Below, in pieces: positions 8,295 through 17,109 of a stretch of DNA of 64,000 nucleotides. The notes below the pieces were generated by a model, which worked only from the letters and a program-made list of their open reading frames with translations, did no database searches and had not been told where the DNA came from. Both the position numbers and the translations under genes were made by a program. Source of the stretch: an uncultured Lachnospiraceae bacterium (lineage in GTDB: Bacteria; Bacillota; Clostridia; TANB77; CAG-508). The DNA lies in NCBI GenBank assembly GCA_945917765.1, contig CAMEHU010000001.1:1-64000 (forward strand). Reading direction: 5' to 3'. Numbering within the stretch: position 1 is the first letter of the stretch; every line of letters begins with the position of its first letter.

Positions 8295-9923
8295 CTAACA
8301 CGCTTTTCTTAATTCTTTTGCATGATTAATTGAACTACTTGTTATGTCACCACTAGATATTCTTGCAATTTCATTTATTACTTCTTTTTCGTTAAGTAGT
8401 TTTATATCTGTTACTGTTTTTTGGTCTTTAACTTTTTTGCTTATAAAATAATTGAAATCTCCTTTGGCAGCAATACTTGGTTGATGTGTAACACATAGTA
8501 CTTGATGTGATTTAGAAATTATTTTAATTTTTTCACCAACTGCTTTTGCTGCTTTACCACTTATTCCTGTGTCAATTTCATCAAATATAAGTACTGGTAC
8601 TTTGTCAGAATCAGCTAAAACTGTTTTTATTGCTAACATTATTCTTGAAATTTCTCCACCAGAAGCTATTTTTACTAATGGTTTTGCATCATCACCTATA
8701 TTTGTTGAAATCAAAAATTCAATGTTATTTAATCCGTTTTCTGTAAATTTTTTATTACTATCAAATTCTTTAAAAATAGAAAATTTTGCATTAGGCATTT
8801 CCAAATCTACAAGTTGCTCATTAATTTGCTTACATAGTGCCTCTCCATATCTTTCACGAAGCTTATCCATTTTAGAACTTAAAATAAACATTTTGCCTTC
8901 TAATATTTCCAATTGTTTTTTTAATTCATTATTTCTCTCTTCAGAATTTTCAATATAATATATTTCCTCTTCGATTTTATTTTTATATTCTAATATTTCT
9001 TCAACACTATTACCATATTTTTTCTTCAAAGAATATATTAAATCCAATCTTTTTTCTACATTATTTCTTTTTTCTTCATCGAAAATCATTTCATTATTCA
9101 TATCTGAAACGTCTCTTGATAATTCTTGTATTTCATAATATATATTTTTTAATTCTATTAATTTATTTTTATACTTTTCATCTAAATCTTCTATTTTTTC
9201 AAAGCATCTAATAGAATTATTAATTGCTTCTATAGCATTGTTTCCAAGGTTTTGCTCTATCTCAATTAAATTTGTATATATTTTTTCGGAGTTTTTCATT
9301 ATTTTATGATAATTATATAATTCTTCTTCTTCGCCTTTTTTTAGATTAGCCTCTTCAATTTCATTTAACTGATATTTTAATAAATCTAATTTTCGTTGTT
9401 TTTCTTTTTCATCGCCATAATTATTTTTTAATTCTTTTTTTATTTGATTATAATCATTGTACTGTTCTATATATTCTGTTTTTAAGGTTAAGATTTCATT
9501 ACCAATAAAATTATCTAAATATTTAATATGCTCCTGTTTTTTCATTAATACTTGATTATCATTCTGTCCATGTATATCTATCACATTACTCATAAATTCT
9601 TTTAATTCACTTACAGTAACAAGTCTTCCATTAATTTTACAAGTATTTCTTCCATTGTCATATATTTCCCTTGATACAACTACATTTCCATCTATTGTAT
9701 TTTGTTGTTTTGGTAAAAATAAATTTAATTCAACAAAAGAATGATTTTCCCCTTTTCTTATCATTTCTTTTGAAAACCTGTCTCCTGAAATTATTCCTAA
9801 TGAATCAATTATTAATGTTTTTCCTGCCCCAGTTTCACCTGTTAAAACATTAAATCCATTATTAAAATCAACTGTTAAATCCTCAATAATTCCAATATTT
9901 TTTATATGCATTGTGCAAATCAT
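8295..9923 (-). CDS. recN: DNA repair protein RecN
   Basis: An SMC-like ATPase for double-strand break repair, 542 residues. Walker A is GETGAGKT near residue 30. A long coiled coil fills the middle (about 150-370). The C-terminal half has the signature IASGGEISRIMLAIK and Walker B VLIFDEIDTGISG. The ORF track starts at a TTG that touches the AGGAGG. The ATG at 9923, seven bases from AGGAGG, is the better start. It is transcribed from its own promoter at about 9957-9985. Confidence 0.97.
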   Translation of the reverse strand: MICTMHIKNIGIIEDLTVDFNNGFNVLTGETGAGKTLIIDSLGIISGDRFSKEMIRKGENHSFVELNLFLPKQQNTIDGNVVVSREIYDNGRNTCKINGRLVTVSELKEFMSNVIDIHGQNDNQVLMKKQEHIKYLDNFIGNEILTLKTEYIEQYNDYNQIKKELKNNYGDEKEKQRKLDLLKYQLNEIEEANLKKGEEEELYNYHKIMKNSEKIYTNLIEIEQNLGNNAIEAINNSIRCFEKIEDLDEKYKNKLIELKNIYYEIQELSRDVSDMNNEMIFDEEKRNNVEKRLDLIYSLKKKYGNSVEEILEYKNKIEEEIYYIENSEERNNELKKQLEILEGKMFILSSKMDKLRERYGEALCKQINEQLVDLEMPNAKFSIFKEFDSNKKFTENGLNNIEFLISTNIGDDAKPLVKIASGGEISRIMLAIKTVLADSDKVPVLIFDEIDTGISGKAAKAVGEKIKIISKSHQVLCVTHQPSIAAKGDFNYFISKKVKDQKTVTDIKLLNEKEVINEIARISSGDITSSSINHAKELRKAC

Positions 9924-9956
9924 ATGCAAACCTCCTTTTGTCGAACTTATGTTTTT

Positions 9957-9985
9957 ATTTTACTCTCATTTTTTTCAAATGTCAA
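9957..9985 (-). promoter_or_regulatory. Probable recN promoter
   Basis: On the minus strand TTGACA (9980-9985) and TAAAAT (9957-9962) are separated by 17 bases, about 20 bases before the recN ribosome-binding site. I see no clear LexA-type operator overlapping it. Confidence 0.6.
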
Positions 9986-10031
9986 CAGGTTTCACCCAAA
10001 AAGTTTTTGACAAATTCCGACACCAAATTCC

Positions 10032-10211
10032 TGTCTTTTGAGTAGCCCAAATCTAAGAATTATGTAGATTAAAAAAATATATTAATACGCAGTAAGCGCG
10101 CAGTTTGGCGCCCCCACCTATCGTCTTCCAAACAAGCTCCAACGCCAGCAAACGAACGGAGTATTAATGATATTTTTAAATCTACATAATTCTTAGATTT
10201 GGGTGGCTTAC
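10032..10211. repeat. Large hairpin element, copy A (about 170 bp)
   Basis: A left arm from 10042 (GTAGCCCAAATCTAAGAATT) and a right arm ending at 10211 are complementary over about 45 bases. They enclose a GC-rich core containing GCGCAGTTTGGCGC and GCCAGCAAACGAACGGAG. The core is shared with the copy at 50562, while the arm sequences differ between the copies but still match each other. TGTCTTTTGAGTAGC (10032-10046) marks the left end in both. The 94-aa ORF in the track (10069-10353) is an artefact of this element. It could be a miniature mobile element or a structured RNA. Confidence 0.85.
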
Positions 10212-10251
10212 TTGATTTTCGGTAGTTGTCTCCAAAAGCATTCATGGCTTT

Positions 10252-10276
10252 GCCAAATTGCCCCGTCCCCATTGGC
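10252..10276. repeat. REP-like palindrome, family A (copy 3)
   Basis: A perfect copy of the 25-base unit GCCAAATTGCCCCGTCCCC...TTGGC, between hairpin element A and gpr. Confidence 0.85.
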
Positions 10277-10330
10277 ATAAAAAAACCGTATTTGCAAATA
10301 CTATAAAAAAAGAAAGCGAGGTAATTATTT

Positions 10331-11263
10331 ATGTATAATTTTAGAACAGACATGGCTGATGAAAGAAAAGATATTTACAAAAAAGCAAACAATCTTGACC
10401 AAATCCCTGGTATAGAAACTTCAGAAAATATAATAAGTGAAAATCTTAAAACTAATATTGTAAAAATTATTAACCAAGATGGTGAAAAAGCTATTGGAAA
10501 ACCTATTGGAACTTATGTAACAATTGATATTAAAAATTTAAAATTAGCAACTGATGAAAATATTGAAAATGCTTCCAATGTAGTAAAAGACGAGCTAAAA
10601 AAAATAATTGATTCTCATTGTGAACCACAAGATGAAATTCTTGTAGTTGGTTTAGGAAATCAATTTGTAACACCAGATTCCCTTGGTCCAAAGGTAGTTT
10701 CCGAAATTGATGTTACAAAACATTTTTTGAAATATACTCCACAATTTGTTGAAGAAGGTACTCGTTCAGTTTGTGCAATTGCACCAGGAGTTTTGGGCAC
10801 AACAGGAATTGAAACTTCAGAAATAATTAAAGGAATTGTTAATAATATAAAGCCAAAAATGTTAATAGTTATAGATAGTTTAGCTTCTAAGAGTATCGAA
10901 AGAATAAGCAGTACTGTACAAATCTCAGATACTGGAATTGTTCCTGGTGGTGGTGTAGGTAATGCTCGTGAAGAATTAAGCGAGAAAACTATTGGTATTC
11001 CAGTGATTGCTATAGGTGTTCCAATGGTTGTAGAATCAGCTGTTTTAGTAAATGATTGTTTAGATTTATTTATCGGAAAATTACAAGACGAAGCTAAATC
11101 TAATGATTATTTAAATGATTTAAAAGAACAGGACAATTATGAGGAGATTAAAGATAGTTTAAATCCTACAGGTTATAATATGATTGTTACTCCTAAAGAG
11201 ATTGATGATTTAATCGAAAATATGAAGGATGTTGTTGCAAGAGCTATCAATTTTTCAGTTTAA
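10331..11263 (+). CDS. gpr: Germination protease GPR (spore protease)
   Basis: 310 residues. It matches the A25 family that degrades small acid-soluble spore proteins when the spore germinates. The N-terminal pro-region (FRTDMADER) is present; the zymogen is processed during sporulation. The glycine-rich VVGLGNQFVTPDSLGP and the acidic IVIDSLASK correspond to the two conserved aspartates of the active site. GTTGIETSEIIKG and the C-terminal MIVTPKEIDDLI are family-typical. A GAGG site precedes the ATG, and a terminator follows directly. It is one of few plus-strand genes here. Confidence 0.97.
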   Translation: MYNFRTDMADERKDIYKKANNLDQIPGIETSENIISENLKTNIVKIINQDGEKAIGKPIGTYVTIDIKNLKLATDENIENASNVVKDELKKIIDSHCEPQDEILVVGLGNQFVTPDSLGPKVVSEIDVTKHFLKYTPQFVEEGTRSVCAIAPGVLGTTGIETSEIIKGIVNNIKPKMLIVIDSLASKSIERISSTVQISDTGIVPGGGVGNAREELSEKTIGIPVIAIGVPMVVESAVLVNDCLDLFIGKLQDEAKSNDYLNDLKEQDNYEEIKDSLNPTGYNMIVTPKEIDDLIENMKDVVARAINFSV

Positions 11264-11265
11264 TA

Positions 11266-11300
11266 AAAAACGTATCAGCTAAAACAACTGATACGTTTTT
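11266..11300 (+). terminator. Terminator after gpr
   Basis: AAACGTATCAG and CTGATACGTTTTT form an 11-bp stem followed by T residues, starting right after the gpr stop codon. Confidence 0.9.
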
Positions 11301-11304
11301 ATTT

Positions 11305-11379
11305 TGGTGACCCGTACGGGAATCGAACCCATGATTCGGCCTTGAGAGGGCCGCGTCTTAACCGCTTGACCAACGGGCC
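11305..11379 (-). tRNA. tRNA-Glu (anticodon CTC)
   Basis: The minus strand folds as a standard cloverleaf. The acceptor stem is GGCCCGT/ACGGGTC, and the anticodon stem CGGCC/GGCCG encloses the loop CTCTCAA, giving anticodon CTC. The T-arm GGGTTCGATTCCC is followed by encoded CCA (11305-11307). It reads GAG, a rare codon in this genome. A promoter lies just upstream, and no other tRNA is adjacent. Confidence 0.96.
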
Positions 11380-11397
11380 ATTTTTTGCTACTCTATA

Positions 11398-11427
11398 GTT
11401 ATAACATATTTTGCACAAATTAGTCAA
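11398..11427 (-). promoter_or_regulatory. Probable tRNA-Glu promoter
   Basis: TTGACT (11422-11427) and TATAAC (11398-11403) on the minus strand are separated by 18 bases. The start would lie about 10 bases before the tRNA 5' end. Confidence 0.55.
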
Positions 11428-11430
11428 TGG

Positions 11431-11823
11431 TTACATACACATTTTTAAAATTTCTTTTAACCTTTCATCTTTTTTTGTAAGATATAAAAAACCAATTAAT
11501 CCCTCAAATGCTGTTGAATACATATAATCAGCAGGATCAGCATTCTTAGGCAAATGATGATTTTCAGCATTTCTAGCACGTCTTACTATTTCTTTTTCTT
11601 CATCAGTTAATTCTGGTTCTATTCTTTTTAATATATCTGCTTGCGCTTTAGCTTTTACATATTTTATTGATTCTATATGTAATTTATGAGGTTTTAATTT
11701 TGTATTATTTACTAAATTTGTTCTTATGTATAATTCATATACTGCATCTCCAACATATGCCCATGTTAATGGTGATAACATGTTTATATCCATTTCATTT
11801 TTTTCTCTATCAATTAATTCCAT
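11431..11823 (-). CDS. mrnC: Mini-ribonuclease 3 (MrnC)
   Basis: 130 residues, the length of the Mini-III family. It is an RNase III catalytic domain without the double-stranded RNA-binding domain. The conserved acidic segment YVGDAVYELYIR, the middle VKAKAQADIL and the C-terminal STAFEGLIGFLYL match the family. It matures 23S rRNA ends in B. subtilis. The start is supported by a GGAG-like site. It lies downstream of rbgA, another large-subunit ribosome maturation gene. Confidence 0.93.
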   Translation of the reverse strand: MELIDREKNEMDINMLSPLTWAYVGDAVYELYIRTNLVNNTKLKPHKLHIESIKYVKAKAQADILKRIEPELTDEEKEIVRRARNAENHHLPKNADPADYMYSTAFEGLIGFLYLTKKDERLKEILKMCM

Positions 11824-11862
11824 CTTTTTTTCTCCTTTTGCACATTTTTTATCTTGTTACGT

Positions 11863-11929
11863 TAAGAGATGTGTCCCCAGTTGTGCATTTTGCACAGCAG
11901 GGACGCGTCCCCAACTGTGCAATTATATT
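11863..11929. repeat. REP-like palindromes, family B (two units) between mrnC and rbgA
   Basis: GCACAGCAGGGACGCGTCCC continues to CAACTGTGC, preceded by a second partial unit (GATGTGTCCCCAGTTGTGC). The self-complementary centre GGGACGCGTCCC is striking in this AT-rich background. The same family fills the tgt-queA gap at 23640. Confidence 0.85.
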
Positions 11930-12816
11930 TTTTCGATTGTTATTTTTCCAATCTTTCCGCTTCTAAATTCATCTAATATTATTCCAGAAACCTTCTCATA
12001 GTCTATTCTACCACCAGATAAAATAGCTCCTCTTTTCTTAGCAATATCCTCCATAATCGCAACAACTTTCATATTTTCTTCTTCATCAGAATTTAATATT
12101 TCTTTTACAATATTTTCATCTAGTTTATATCTATCAATTATATTTTGTAAATATTCTTTAACTAAGAAACTAAGTAATTGATATGCTATTTCAGTTTTTT
12201 CTAATATGTCATCTTTTATAGAGCCAGTAAAAGCTAGATGTAGCCCTACTTCTTCAGATTCGAATTTTGGCCATAATACACCTGGTGTATCCATTAATTC
12301 TATTCCTTCATCAATTCTTATCCATTGTTTTTGCCTTGTTACACCTGGCTTATTTCCAACTTGTGCTGTGTTTTTCTTTGTTATTCTATTTATAAATGAT
12401 GATTTTCCAACATTAGGAATTCCTAAAATCATTATTCTAACTGATTTTCCAATTCTTCCTTTATCAGCAAATTTTTCTTGAGTTTCTTTTGCAACTTCTT
12501 TAACAGCTCTTATAACTTCTGTTACGCCTTTTCCATTATTAGCATCTGTAATAACTGCTGGAATTCCTTTACTTGCAAAGTATTTTACCCATTTTTTTGT
12601 CTCAATTTCATCTGCTAAATCTGTTTTATTTAGTACTACTACTTTTTTCTTGTTTTTTGTATATCCTTTTACATCAGGGTTTTGGCTTGATAGTGGTATT
12701 CTTGCATCTAGGATTTCTACTACTACATCTATTAATTTCAAATCTTCTATAATTTGCTTTTTAGTTTTGGCCATGTGACCCGGGTACCAGTTTATATTTA
12801 TTTTACTTTCTTCCAT
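11923..12816 (-). CDS. rbgA: Ribosome biogenesis GTPase YlqF/RbgA
   Basis: 297 residues. A circularly permuted GTPase: G4 motif NKTD (about residue 63) comes before G1 GIPNVGKSS (about 132) and G3 DTPG (about 176). The N-terminal INWYPGHMAK is diagnostic of RbgA. The C-terminal helical ANTAR-like domain completes the usual length. It helps late assembly of the 50S subunit. The C-terminal codons run into the start of a REP-like unit. Confidence 0.97.
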   Translation of the reverse strand: MEESKININWYPGHMAKTKKQIIEDLKLIDVVVEILDARIPLSSQNPDVKGYTKNKKKVVVLNKTDLADEIETKKWVKYFASKGIPAVITDANNGKGVTEVIRAVKEVAKETQEKFADKGRIGKSVRIMILGIPNVGKSSFINRITKKNTAQVGNKPGVTRQKQWIRIDEGIELMDTPGVLWPKFESEEVGLHLAFTGSIKDDILEKTEIAYQLLSFLVKEYLQNIIDRYKLDENIVKEILNSDEEENMKVVAIMEDIAKKRGAILSGGRIDYEKVSGIILDEFRSGKIGKITIEKI

Positions 12817-12887
12817 CTATATCACTTCCTTTTTATCTTCTTTAATCTAAATATATTATTAATATCTTGTTGATGAATACACCTTTC

Positions 12888-13409
12888 TTACTGAATTAAC
12901 CCTTTTTTTCCAGATTCAAAATATGTTATACCATACTTATATATCGTTAATATAATCGTTCTTAATGCTTCATCAATATCATCTTTACATTTAATATTAT
13001 AATTGTACATTTCATTATAAATTGTTAAATTATATCCTTTATCTGTTTTAACTAATCCTTCTAAATCAAACTCTCCAACTCCTTCGGAACCTATTTCATA
13101 TTCTTTTCCATCAATTTCAAGAGTAGGTATATATTTCCAAGTTAAAAATCCTATTTTATGTTTCTTTTCATAAATTGTACCATATTCATTATTATTTGAC
13201 ATTATTTTATAAAATCTAGAATGTCCTTTAATAACTTTTATATGATGTTGCATAGTTATCTTTTTATCTTTAAATTCTATTAGTATCTCTGGATTAAAAG
13301 AGTTAAGCTTTCCTTTTACAGCTATTTTTCCTAAAATATTTTCGTTTTCAATTATTTCAAATTCGGCAACAAATAACTCTTTTGATTTTTGTTTTATATT
13401 AAACTCCAT
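12888..13409 (-). CDS. Protein of unknown function, beta-rich, 173 aa
   Basis: I do not recognise the family with confidence. The protein has no signal peptide or membrane segment. Alternating hydrophobic and charged residues over about 1-145 suggest a beta-barrel fold, perhaps of the LURP-one/tubby-like type, followed by a C-terminal helix (DEALRTIILTIYKYGITYF). It has a GGAG site and host-like codon use, and lies between ytxC and rbgA. Confidence 0.7.
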   Translation of the reverse strand: MEFNIKQKSKELFVAEFEIIENENILGKIAVKGKLNSFNPEILIEFKDKKITMQHHIKVIKGHSRFYKIMSNNNEYGTIYEKKHKIGFLTWKYIPTLEIDGKEYEIGSEGVGEFDLEGLVKTDKGYNLTIYNEMYNYNIKCKDDIDEALRTIILTIYKYGITYFESGKKGLIQ

Positions 13410-13475
13410 ATATTTTACTCCATTTAATTAAATTTTTTTACATTTTAACACAAAAATACATATTTTTCAACACAC

Positions 13476-13516
13476 AAAAAATTCCCAAGAATATTAAAAA
13501 AAAACTCTTGGGAATT
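13476..13516 (-). terminator. Terminator after ytxC
   Basis: AATTCCCAAGA pairs with TCTTGGGAATT. On the minus strand the stem is followed by a run of T residues (complement of 13476-13481). Confidence 0.88.
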
Positions 13517-13528
13517 ATAAATTGTTAT

Positions 13529-14374
13529 TTAGTATACATTTAGCAATGAAAATGTCTTACAAATATTGCATTCTTTACAAATCATAATTCTATTTTCAAA
13601 TATCATTTTCAAAGTTTCTATAAACTCATCTTCATCAACCAATAAATGCAATATAATTTTTTTAGGCAATAGATTTAGTAATGTATTTAAACAATAATCT
13701 TTTGAAGAAAAAGTTATATCTGACAGATATTTTGGTCTTTCAAATTGATTATCATATACTAAAATATTTTGTTGTTCATCTAATACTATTGGTTCATTAT
13801 TTGAATAAATTACATGAATTGTATCTGTTCTATTTTTTTGAGAATGTATATATCCTCTAAGCAATTCAATAAATTCTTTATATTCCTTATCTATAATATA
13901 TTTATTTACTGCAATATCAACGCATTCCTCAACCAAAGAATTGTATTCAAATAATCTAAAATTAACAAAACCATCTAATATAAAAAATTTATGTTCTGAA
14001 ATATAATTAACTAAACAATCAAAAATTTTTTCTTTTCTTAACTTAAATTCATTGCTTTCTGCATCATCTAGTAGTTCATAGCAATTATTATATATTGTAT
14101 TTTTTTCTCTTGGTTCAAAGTAAAAGAAATCGCAATTTACCACTCTTTTAACAATTTTTTTCTCATAAAATTTCACAATACAGTTCATTAAGATATTTGA
14201 TAGTTCATATATAAACTTTTTTTCATTCTCTCCAGTATAATGTACTATTACATTTTTATAAAGTTTAAAACTATTCTGGGATACATATACATTTTCAGAA
14301 TTCAAATTGCTTATTTCTGATAGTAGATAATTTAGTATTTTGTCATTATTATTTTTAATACAAAATGATTTCAT
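13529..14374 (-). CDS. ytxC: Sporulation protein YtxC family
   Basis: 281 residues, matching the YtxC family of spore formers. The family core is recognisable: LDGFVNFRLFEYNSLVEECVD, then KEYKEFIELLRGYI and the HVIYSNNEPIVLDEQQN strand. The C-terminus has a CKECNIC segment that may bind metal. The molecular role of YtxC is not known; it is found in endospore-forming Firmicutes. The ATG follows AAAGGGG, and a terminator follows the gene, so it appears monocistronic. Confidence 0.85.
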   Translation of the reverse strand: MKSFCIKNNNDKILNYLLSEISNLNSENVYVSQNSFKLYKNVIVHYTGENEKKFIYELSNILMNCIVKFYEKKIVKRVVNCDFFYFEPREKNTIYNNCYELLDDAESNEFKLRKEKIFDCLVNYISEHKFFILDGFVNFRLFEYNSLVEECVDIAVNKYIIDKEYKEFIELLRGYIHSQKNRTDTIHVIYSNNEPIVLDEQQNILVYDNQFERPKYLSDITFSSKDYCLNTLLNLLPKKIILHLLVDEDEFIETLKMIFENRIMICKECNICKTFSLLNVY

Positions 14375-14471
14375 TACAAAATTCCCCTTTCTAACATATG
14401 TATATTATCTACTAAAATTTGGTTAGATATACATATATTATTCAAGGAATCATGATTTTGAAAGTTGTACT

Positions 14472-15353
14472 TTAGCTATATTTTAAACAGATATTATTTT
14501 TTGTTCTTATTACTTTATTATTTAAATAATGTAATTTATTATTATCATCAATATTAAACTTTAAACTATAACTACATAATTTTTGATTTTTCACTTTAAA
14601 TTTCTTGTTAATATTATTCACACCATATTTTCCATCTCCTAAAATTGGATAACCAATATAAGCCAAATGAGCTCTAATTTGGTGTGTTCTACCAGTATGC
14701 AATTCAACATCTAATGTTGCCAAGTTGTTTTCATAATCTTTTTCTACAATTTTATATGATGTTATGATTTTTCTATACCCAGTTTTTTGTGTATCAGAAA
14801 TATATACCATAGATTTTTTGTTGTCTTTAAACAAGTATGCTTCTAGAACTTTTTGCTCTTGTTTAGGTATTCCAACTACCACGCATCTATAATGCTTTTC
14901 TATTTTTTGATTTTTGAACATCTCTAATAAAATCTCTAAACTCTCTTCATTTTTTGCAAAAAGAACCAACCCTATCGTATTTCTATCTAATCTATGACAA
15001 GGCTTTATAAATTGGTTTTTATAAAGATTTTGTGCATATTTTTCTAAAGAATTTTCGCCAGTAACCTCTATATTAGCCGGTTTATCAAAAACAACAATAT
15101 TCTCATCTTCATAAACAATATTTATCTCTGAAACTTCATTTTTTTTATATAATAATTCATCAACTATATATACCTTTATTTCATCTCCTTCATATATAGT
15201 CTTATTTTCAGAAACTCTTACATCATTTATTCTAATATCTTTTTTTCTTAAAGCTTTATTAAAACTATTATTAGTTAAGCCATCAAAATTATCAAATAAA
15301 AAATTGCTTAACTTTTTATTATTATATTTTTTACTTACTATTAAATTTTTCAT
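14472..15353 (-). CDS. RluA-family pseudouridine synthase
   Basis: 293 residues from the ATG chosen here (MKNLIVSKKY). An N-terminal S4-like RNA-binding domain (about 1-65) precedes the catalytic domain. That domain has PCHRLDRNTIGLVLFAKN (catalytic Asp in HRLDRxT) and LHTGRTHQIRAHLAYIGYPILGD. It isomerises uridine in rRNA or tRNA; the target site cannot be told. The ORF track begins at a GTG five codons earlier inside a TATAAT box. No Shine-Dalgarno sequence precedes the ATG, so the message may be leaderless. Confidence 0.92.
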   Translation of the reverse strand: MKNLIVSKKYNNKKLSNFLFDNFDGLTNNSFNKALRKKDIRINDVRVSENKTIYEGDEIKVYIVDELLYKKNEVSEINIVYEDENIVVFDKPANIEVTGENSLEKYAQNLYKNQFIKPCHRLDRNTIGLVLFAKNEESLEILLEMFKNQKIEKHYRCVVVGIPKQEQKVLEAYLFKDNKKSMVYISDTQKTGYRKIITSYKIVEKDYENNLATLDVELHTGRTHQIRAHLAYIGYPILGDGKYGVNNINKKFKVKNQKLCSYSLKFNIDDNNKLHYLNNKVIRTKNNICLKYS

Positions 15354-15423
15354 ACAAACATTATACACTATTTTTAATCAAAAATCCACTCTAACTTTAC
15401 ACTCACTTATAACACCTAGATTA

Positions 15424-15448
15424 GCCAAATTGCCCCGTCCCCATTGGC
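15424..15448. repeat. REP-like palindrome, family A (copy 4)
   Basis: A perfect 25-base unit GCCAAATTGCCCCGTCCCC...TTGGC between divergent genes. A degenerate relative (GCCAAAAAAACTC...CCATTGGC) follows at about 15523-15549, with the same ends and a different centre. Confidence 0.85.
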
Positions 15449-15555
15449 CAGTTTAAATCAAGTTAATTCGAATCAAATTATTATATTAGTGCTGAAAATG
15501 TTGAAATCTAAAGGAAACCCCAGCCAAAAAAACTCATACTCCCATTGGCTTTAAC

Positions 15556-15584
15556 TTGTATGAAACAAAAAAATATGCTATAAT
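15556..15584 (+). promoter_or_regulatory. Promoter of the glycosyltransferase gene
   Basis: TTGTAT (15556-15561) and TATAAT (15579-15584) are separated by 17 bases, about 28 bases before the start codon, with AAGGAGGG between. Confidence 0.7.
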
Positions 15585-15612
15585 ATAATCAATATCTCTA
15601 AGGAGGGAAAAA

Positions 15613-16593
15613 ATGGAAAATAAAAAATTAATCACCATCTTAGTTCCAGCATATAATGAACAAGATGTTTTAAGCATGCTATATGATAGACTAAAAAAAT
15701 TAATGGATTCAACAAGCAATTATGATTTTGAAGTTTTATTTATAAATGATGGAAGCCAAGATGATACTTTAAAAATAATTAAAGATTTAAGAAAAAACGA
15801 TAAAAGAATATGCTATCTTAACCTATCAAGAAATTTTGGTAAAGAAACAGCAATGATTGCTGGTCTTGATTATGCAAAAGGTGATGCAGTTATTATAATT
15901 GATGCTGATTTGCAAGATCCACCAGAATTAATTCCTGAAATGATAAAATATTGGGAACAAGGATATGATGATATCTATGCTAAAAGGAAGTCTAGAAAAG
16001 GTGAAACATGGCTAAAAAAATTCACTTCAAAGATGTATTATAAAACATTGCAAAGTGTTACAAAAATAGAAATACAAAAAGATACTGGTGATTTTAGACT
16101 TTTGGATAGAAGATGTGTTGAAGCTTTAAAGCTAATTCGTGAATCACAAAGATATACAAAAGGATTATTTAGTTGGATTGGATATAATAAAAAAGAATTA
16201 TTATATGATAGAGATCCTCGAGCTGCAGGTAAAACAAAATGGAATTATAAAAAATTAATAGATTTATCAATTGATGGTATAACTTCATTTACTACTGCTC
16301 CATTAAGATGGTCAGCAATAATTGGGGTTTTAGTATCTCTTGCAGGATTTATATATATGATGTTCATAATTATTAAAACTCTTGCTCTAGGAGTAGATAT
16401 ACCTGGATATGCTTCAACAATGGTTGTAATTTTATTCTTAGGCGGAATTCAATTAATATTTTTAGGAGTTATTGGAGAATATTTAGGTAGAGCTTTTTAC
16501 GAAACGAAACATAGACCTATTTATTTTGTTGATACATATAACGAGGAAAAAGAAACAAATATAAGAAAAAAAGATGATATGTTTTCACTATAA
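15613..16593 (+). CDS. Family 2 glycosyltransferase with two C-terminal membrane segments
   Basis: 326 residues. The GT-A domain has LVPAYNEQDVL, the DDGS-like FINDGSQDDT, and the DXD-like motif IDADLQDPPELI. Two membrane helices follow (about 235-260 and 270-295). This is the GtrB/YkcC/DPM1-like type, which moves a sugar from a nucleotide donor to a polyprenyl phosphate on the cytoplasmic face. The acceptor and sugar are unknown. It stands alone with its own promoter and terminator. Confidence 0.93.
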   Translation: MENKKLITILVPAYNEQDVLSMLYDRLKKLMDSTSNYDFEVLFINDGSQDDTLKIIKDLRKNDKRICYLNLSRNFGKETAMIAGLDYAKGDAVIIIDADLQDPPELIPEMIKYWEQGYDDIYAKRKSRKGETWLKKFTSKMYYKTLQSVTKIEIQKDTGDFRLLDRRCVEALKLIRESQRYTKGLFSWIGYNKKELLYDRDPRAAGKTKWNYKKLIDLSIDGITSFTTAPLRWSAIIGVLVSLAGFIYMMFIIIKTLALGVDIPGYASTMVVILFLGGIQLIFLGVIGEYLGRAFYETKHRPIYFVDTYNEEKETNIRKKDDMFSL

Positions 16594-16615
16594 ATTTAAG
16601 CTTTTTTAATTTTTT

Positions 16616-16664
16616 AGGGACACCCTTTGAAAGCATCTTAAACGATGTGTTCGCAAGGTGTCCT
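16616..16664 (+). terminator. Hairpin after the glycosyltransferase gene
   Basis: AGGGACACC pairs with GGTGTCCT around a shorter inner stem. A T-rich tract follows downstream. The GGGAC edge resembles the REP-like families, so this may be a repeat used as a terminator. Confidence 0.7.
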
Positions 16665-16727
16665 TAAAATTTTTTAAAATTTATTTCAAATATATCTCGA
16701 AAAATATACTAAAAATCATCTTTACTT

Positions 16728-17069
16728 TTAAATCCCATCTATCCCGCCATCTAAATTATAAACATTATTATATCCCATTTTAATTAATTTTTTTACTGCT
16801 TTTTTACTTCTGCCTCCATATTCACAATACACAATAATAACTGTATTTTTATTATTAATTTTTTTCTTAATTAACGCCTCTGAAAAGTCCTGTACTGGAA
16901 TATTTATAGCCCCATTTAAATGATTGTATTGAAATTCATCTTTTGTTCTTACATCGATTAACACTATATTAGAATTATTATTTAACATTTTTTGCAAAGT
17001 ATCATAATTTATATCATTATAACATGTCCTCATAAATCTATTTTGTAATTTATAAATTATTTTTTTCAC
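16728..17069 (-). CDS. Rhodanese-like sulfurtransferase domain protein
   Basis: 113 residues, a single rhodanese domain. The conserved VLIDVRTKDEFQYNHLNGAINIP leads to the active-site loop CEYGGR with the catalytic cysteine at about residue 82. Members carry persulfide sulfur or relay it to partners. The start codon is a GTG at 17069, preceded by GGAGGG; an in-line ATGTGA just upstream would stop at once. The gene is flanked by terminators and is probably transcribed alone. Confidence 0.9.
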   Translation of the reverse strand: MKKIIYKLQNRFMRTCYNDINYDTLQKMLNNNSNIVLIDVRTKDEFQYNHLNGAINIPVQDFSEALIKKKINNKNTVIIVYCEYGGRSKKAVKKLIKMGYNNVYNLDGGIDGI

Positions 17070-17109
17070 ATATATTCCCTCCTTTTATTTTTTATTTTGA
17101 ATTTTATAA

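Noticed and set aside
10042-10211. Integron attC site
   Set aside because: The arms are long and AT-rich and the RYYYAAC/GTTRRRY core sites are not arranged as in attC; there is no integron integrase in the window.
10069-10353. 94-aa minus-strand ORF
   Set aside because: It lies across the hairpin element and a REP unit, starts inside gpr's first codons on the opposite strand, and has no ribosome-binding site or sensible protein pattern.
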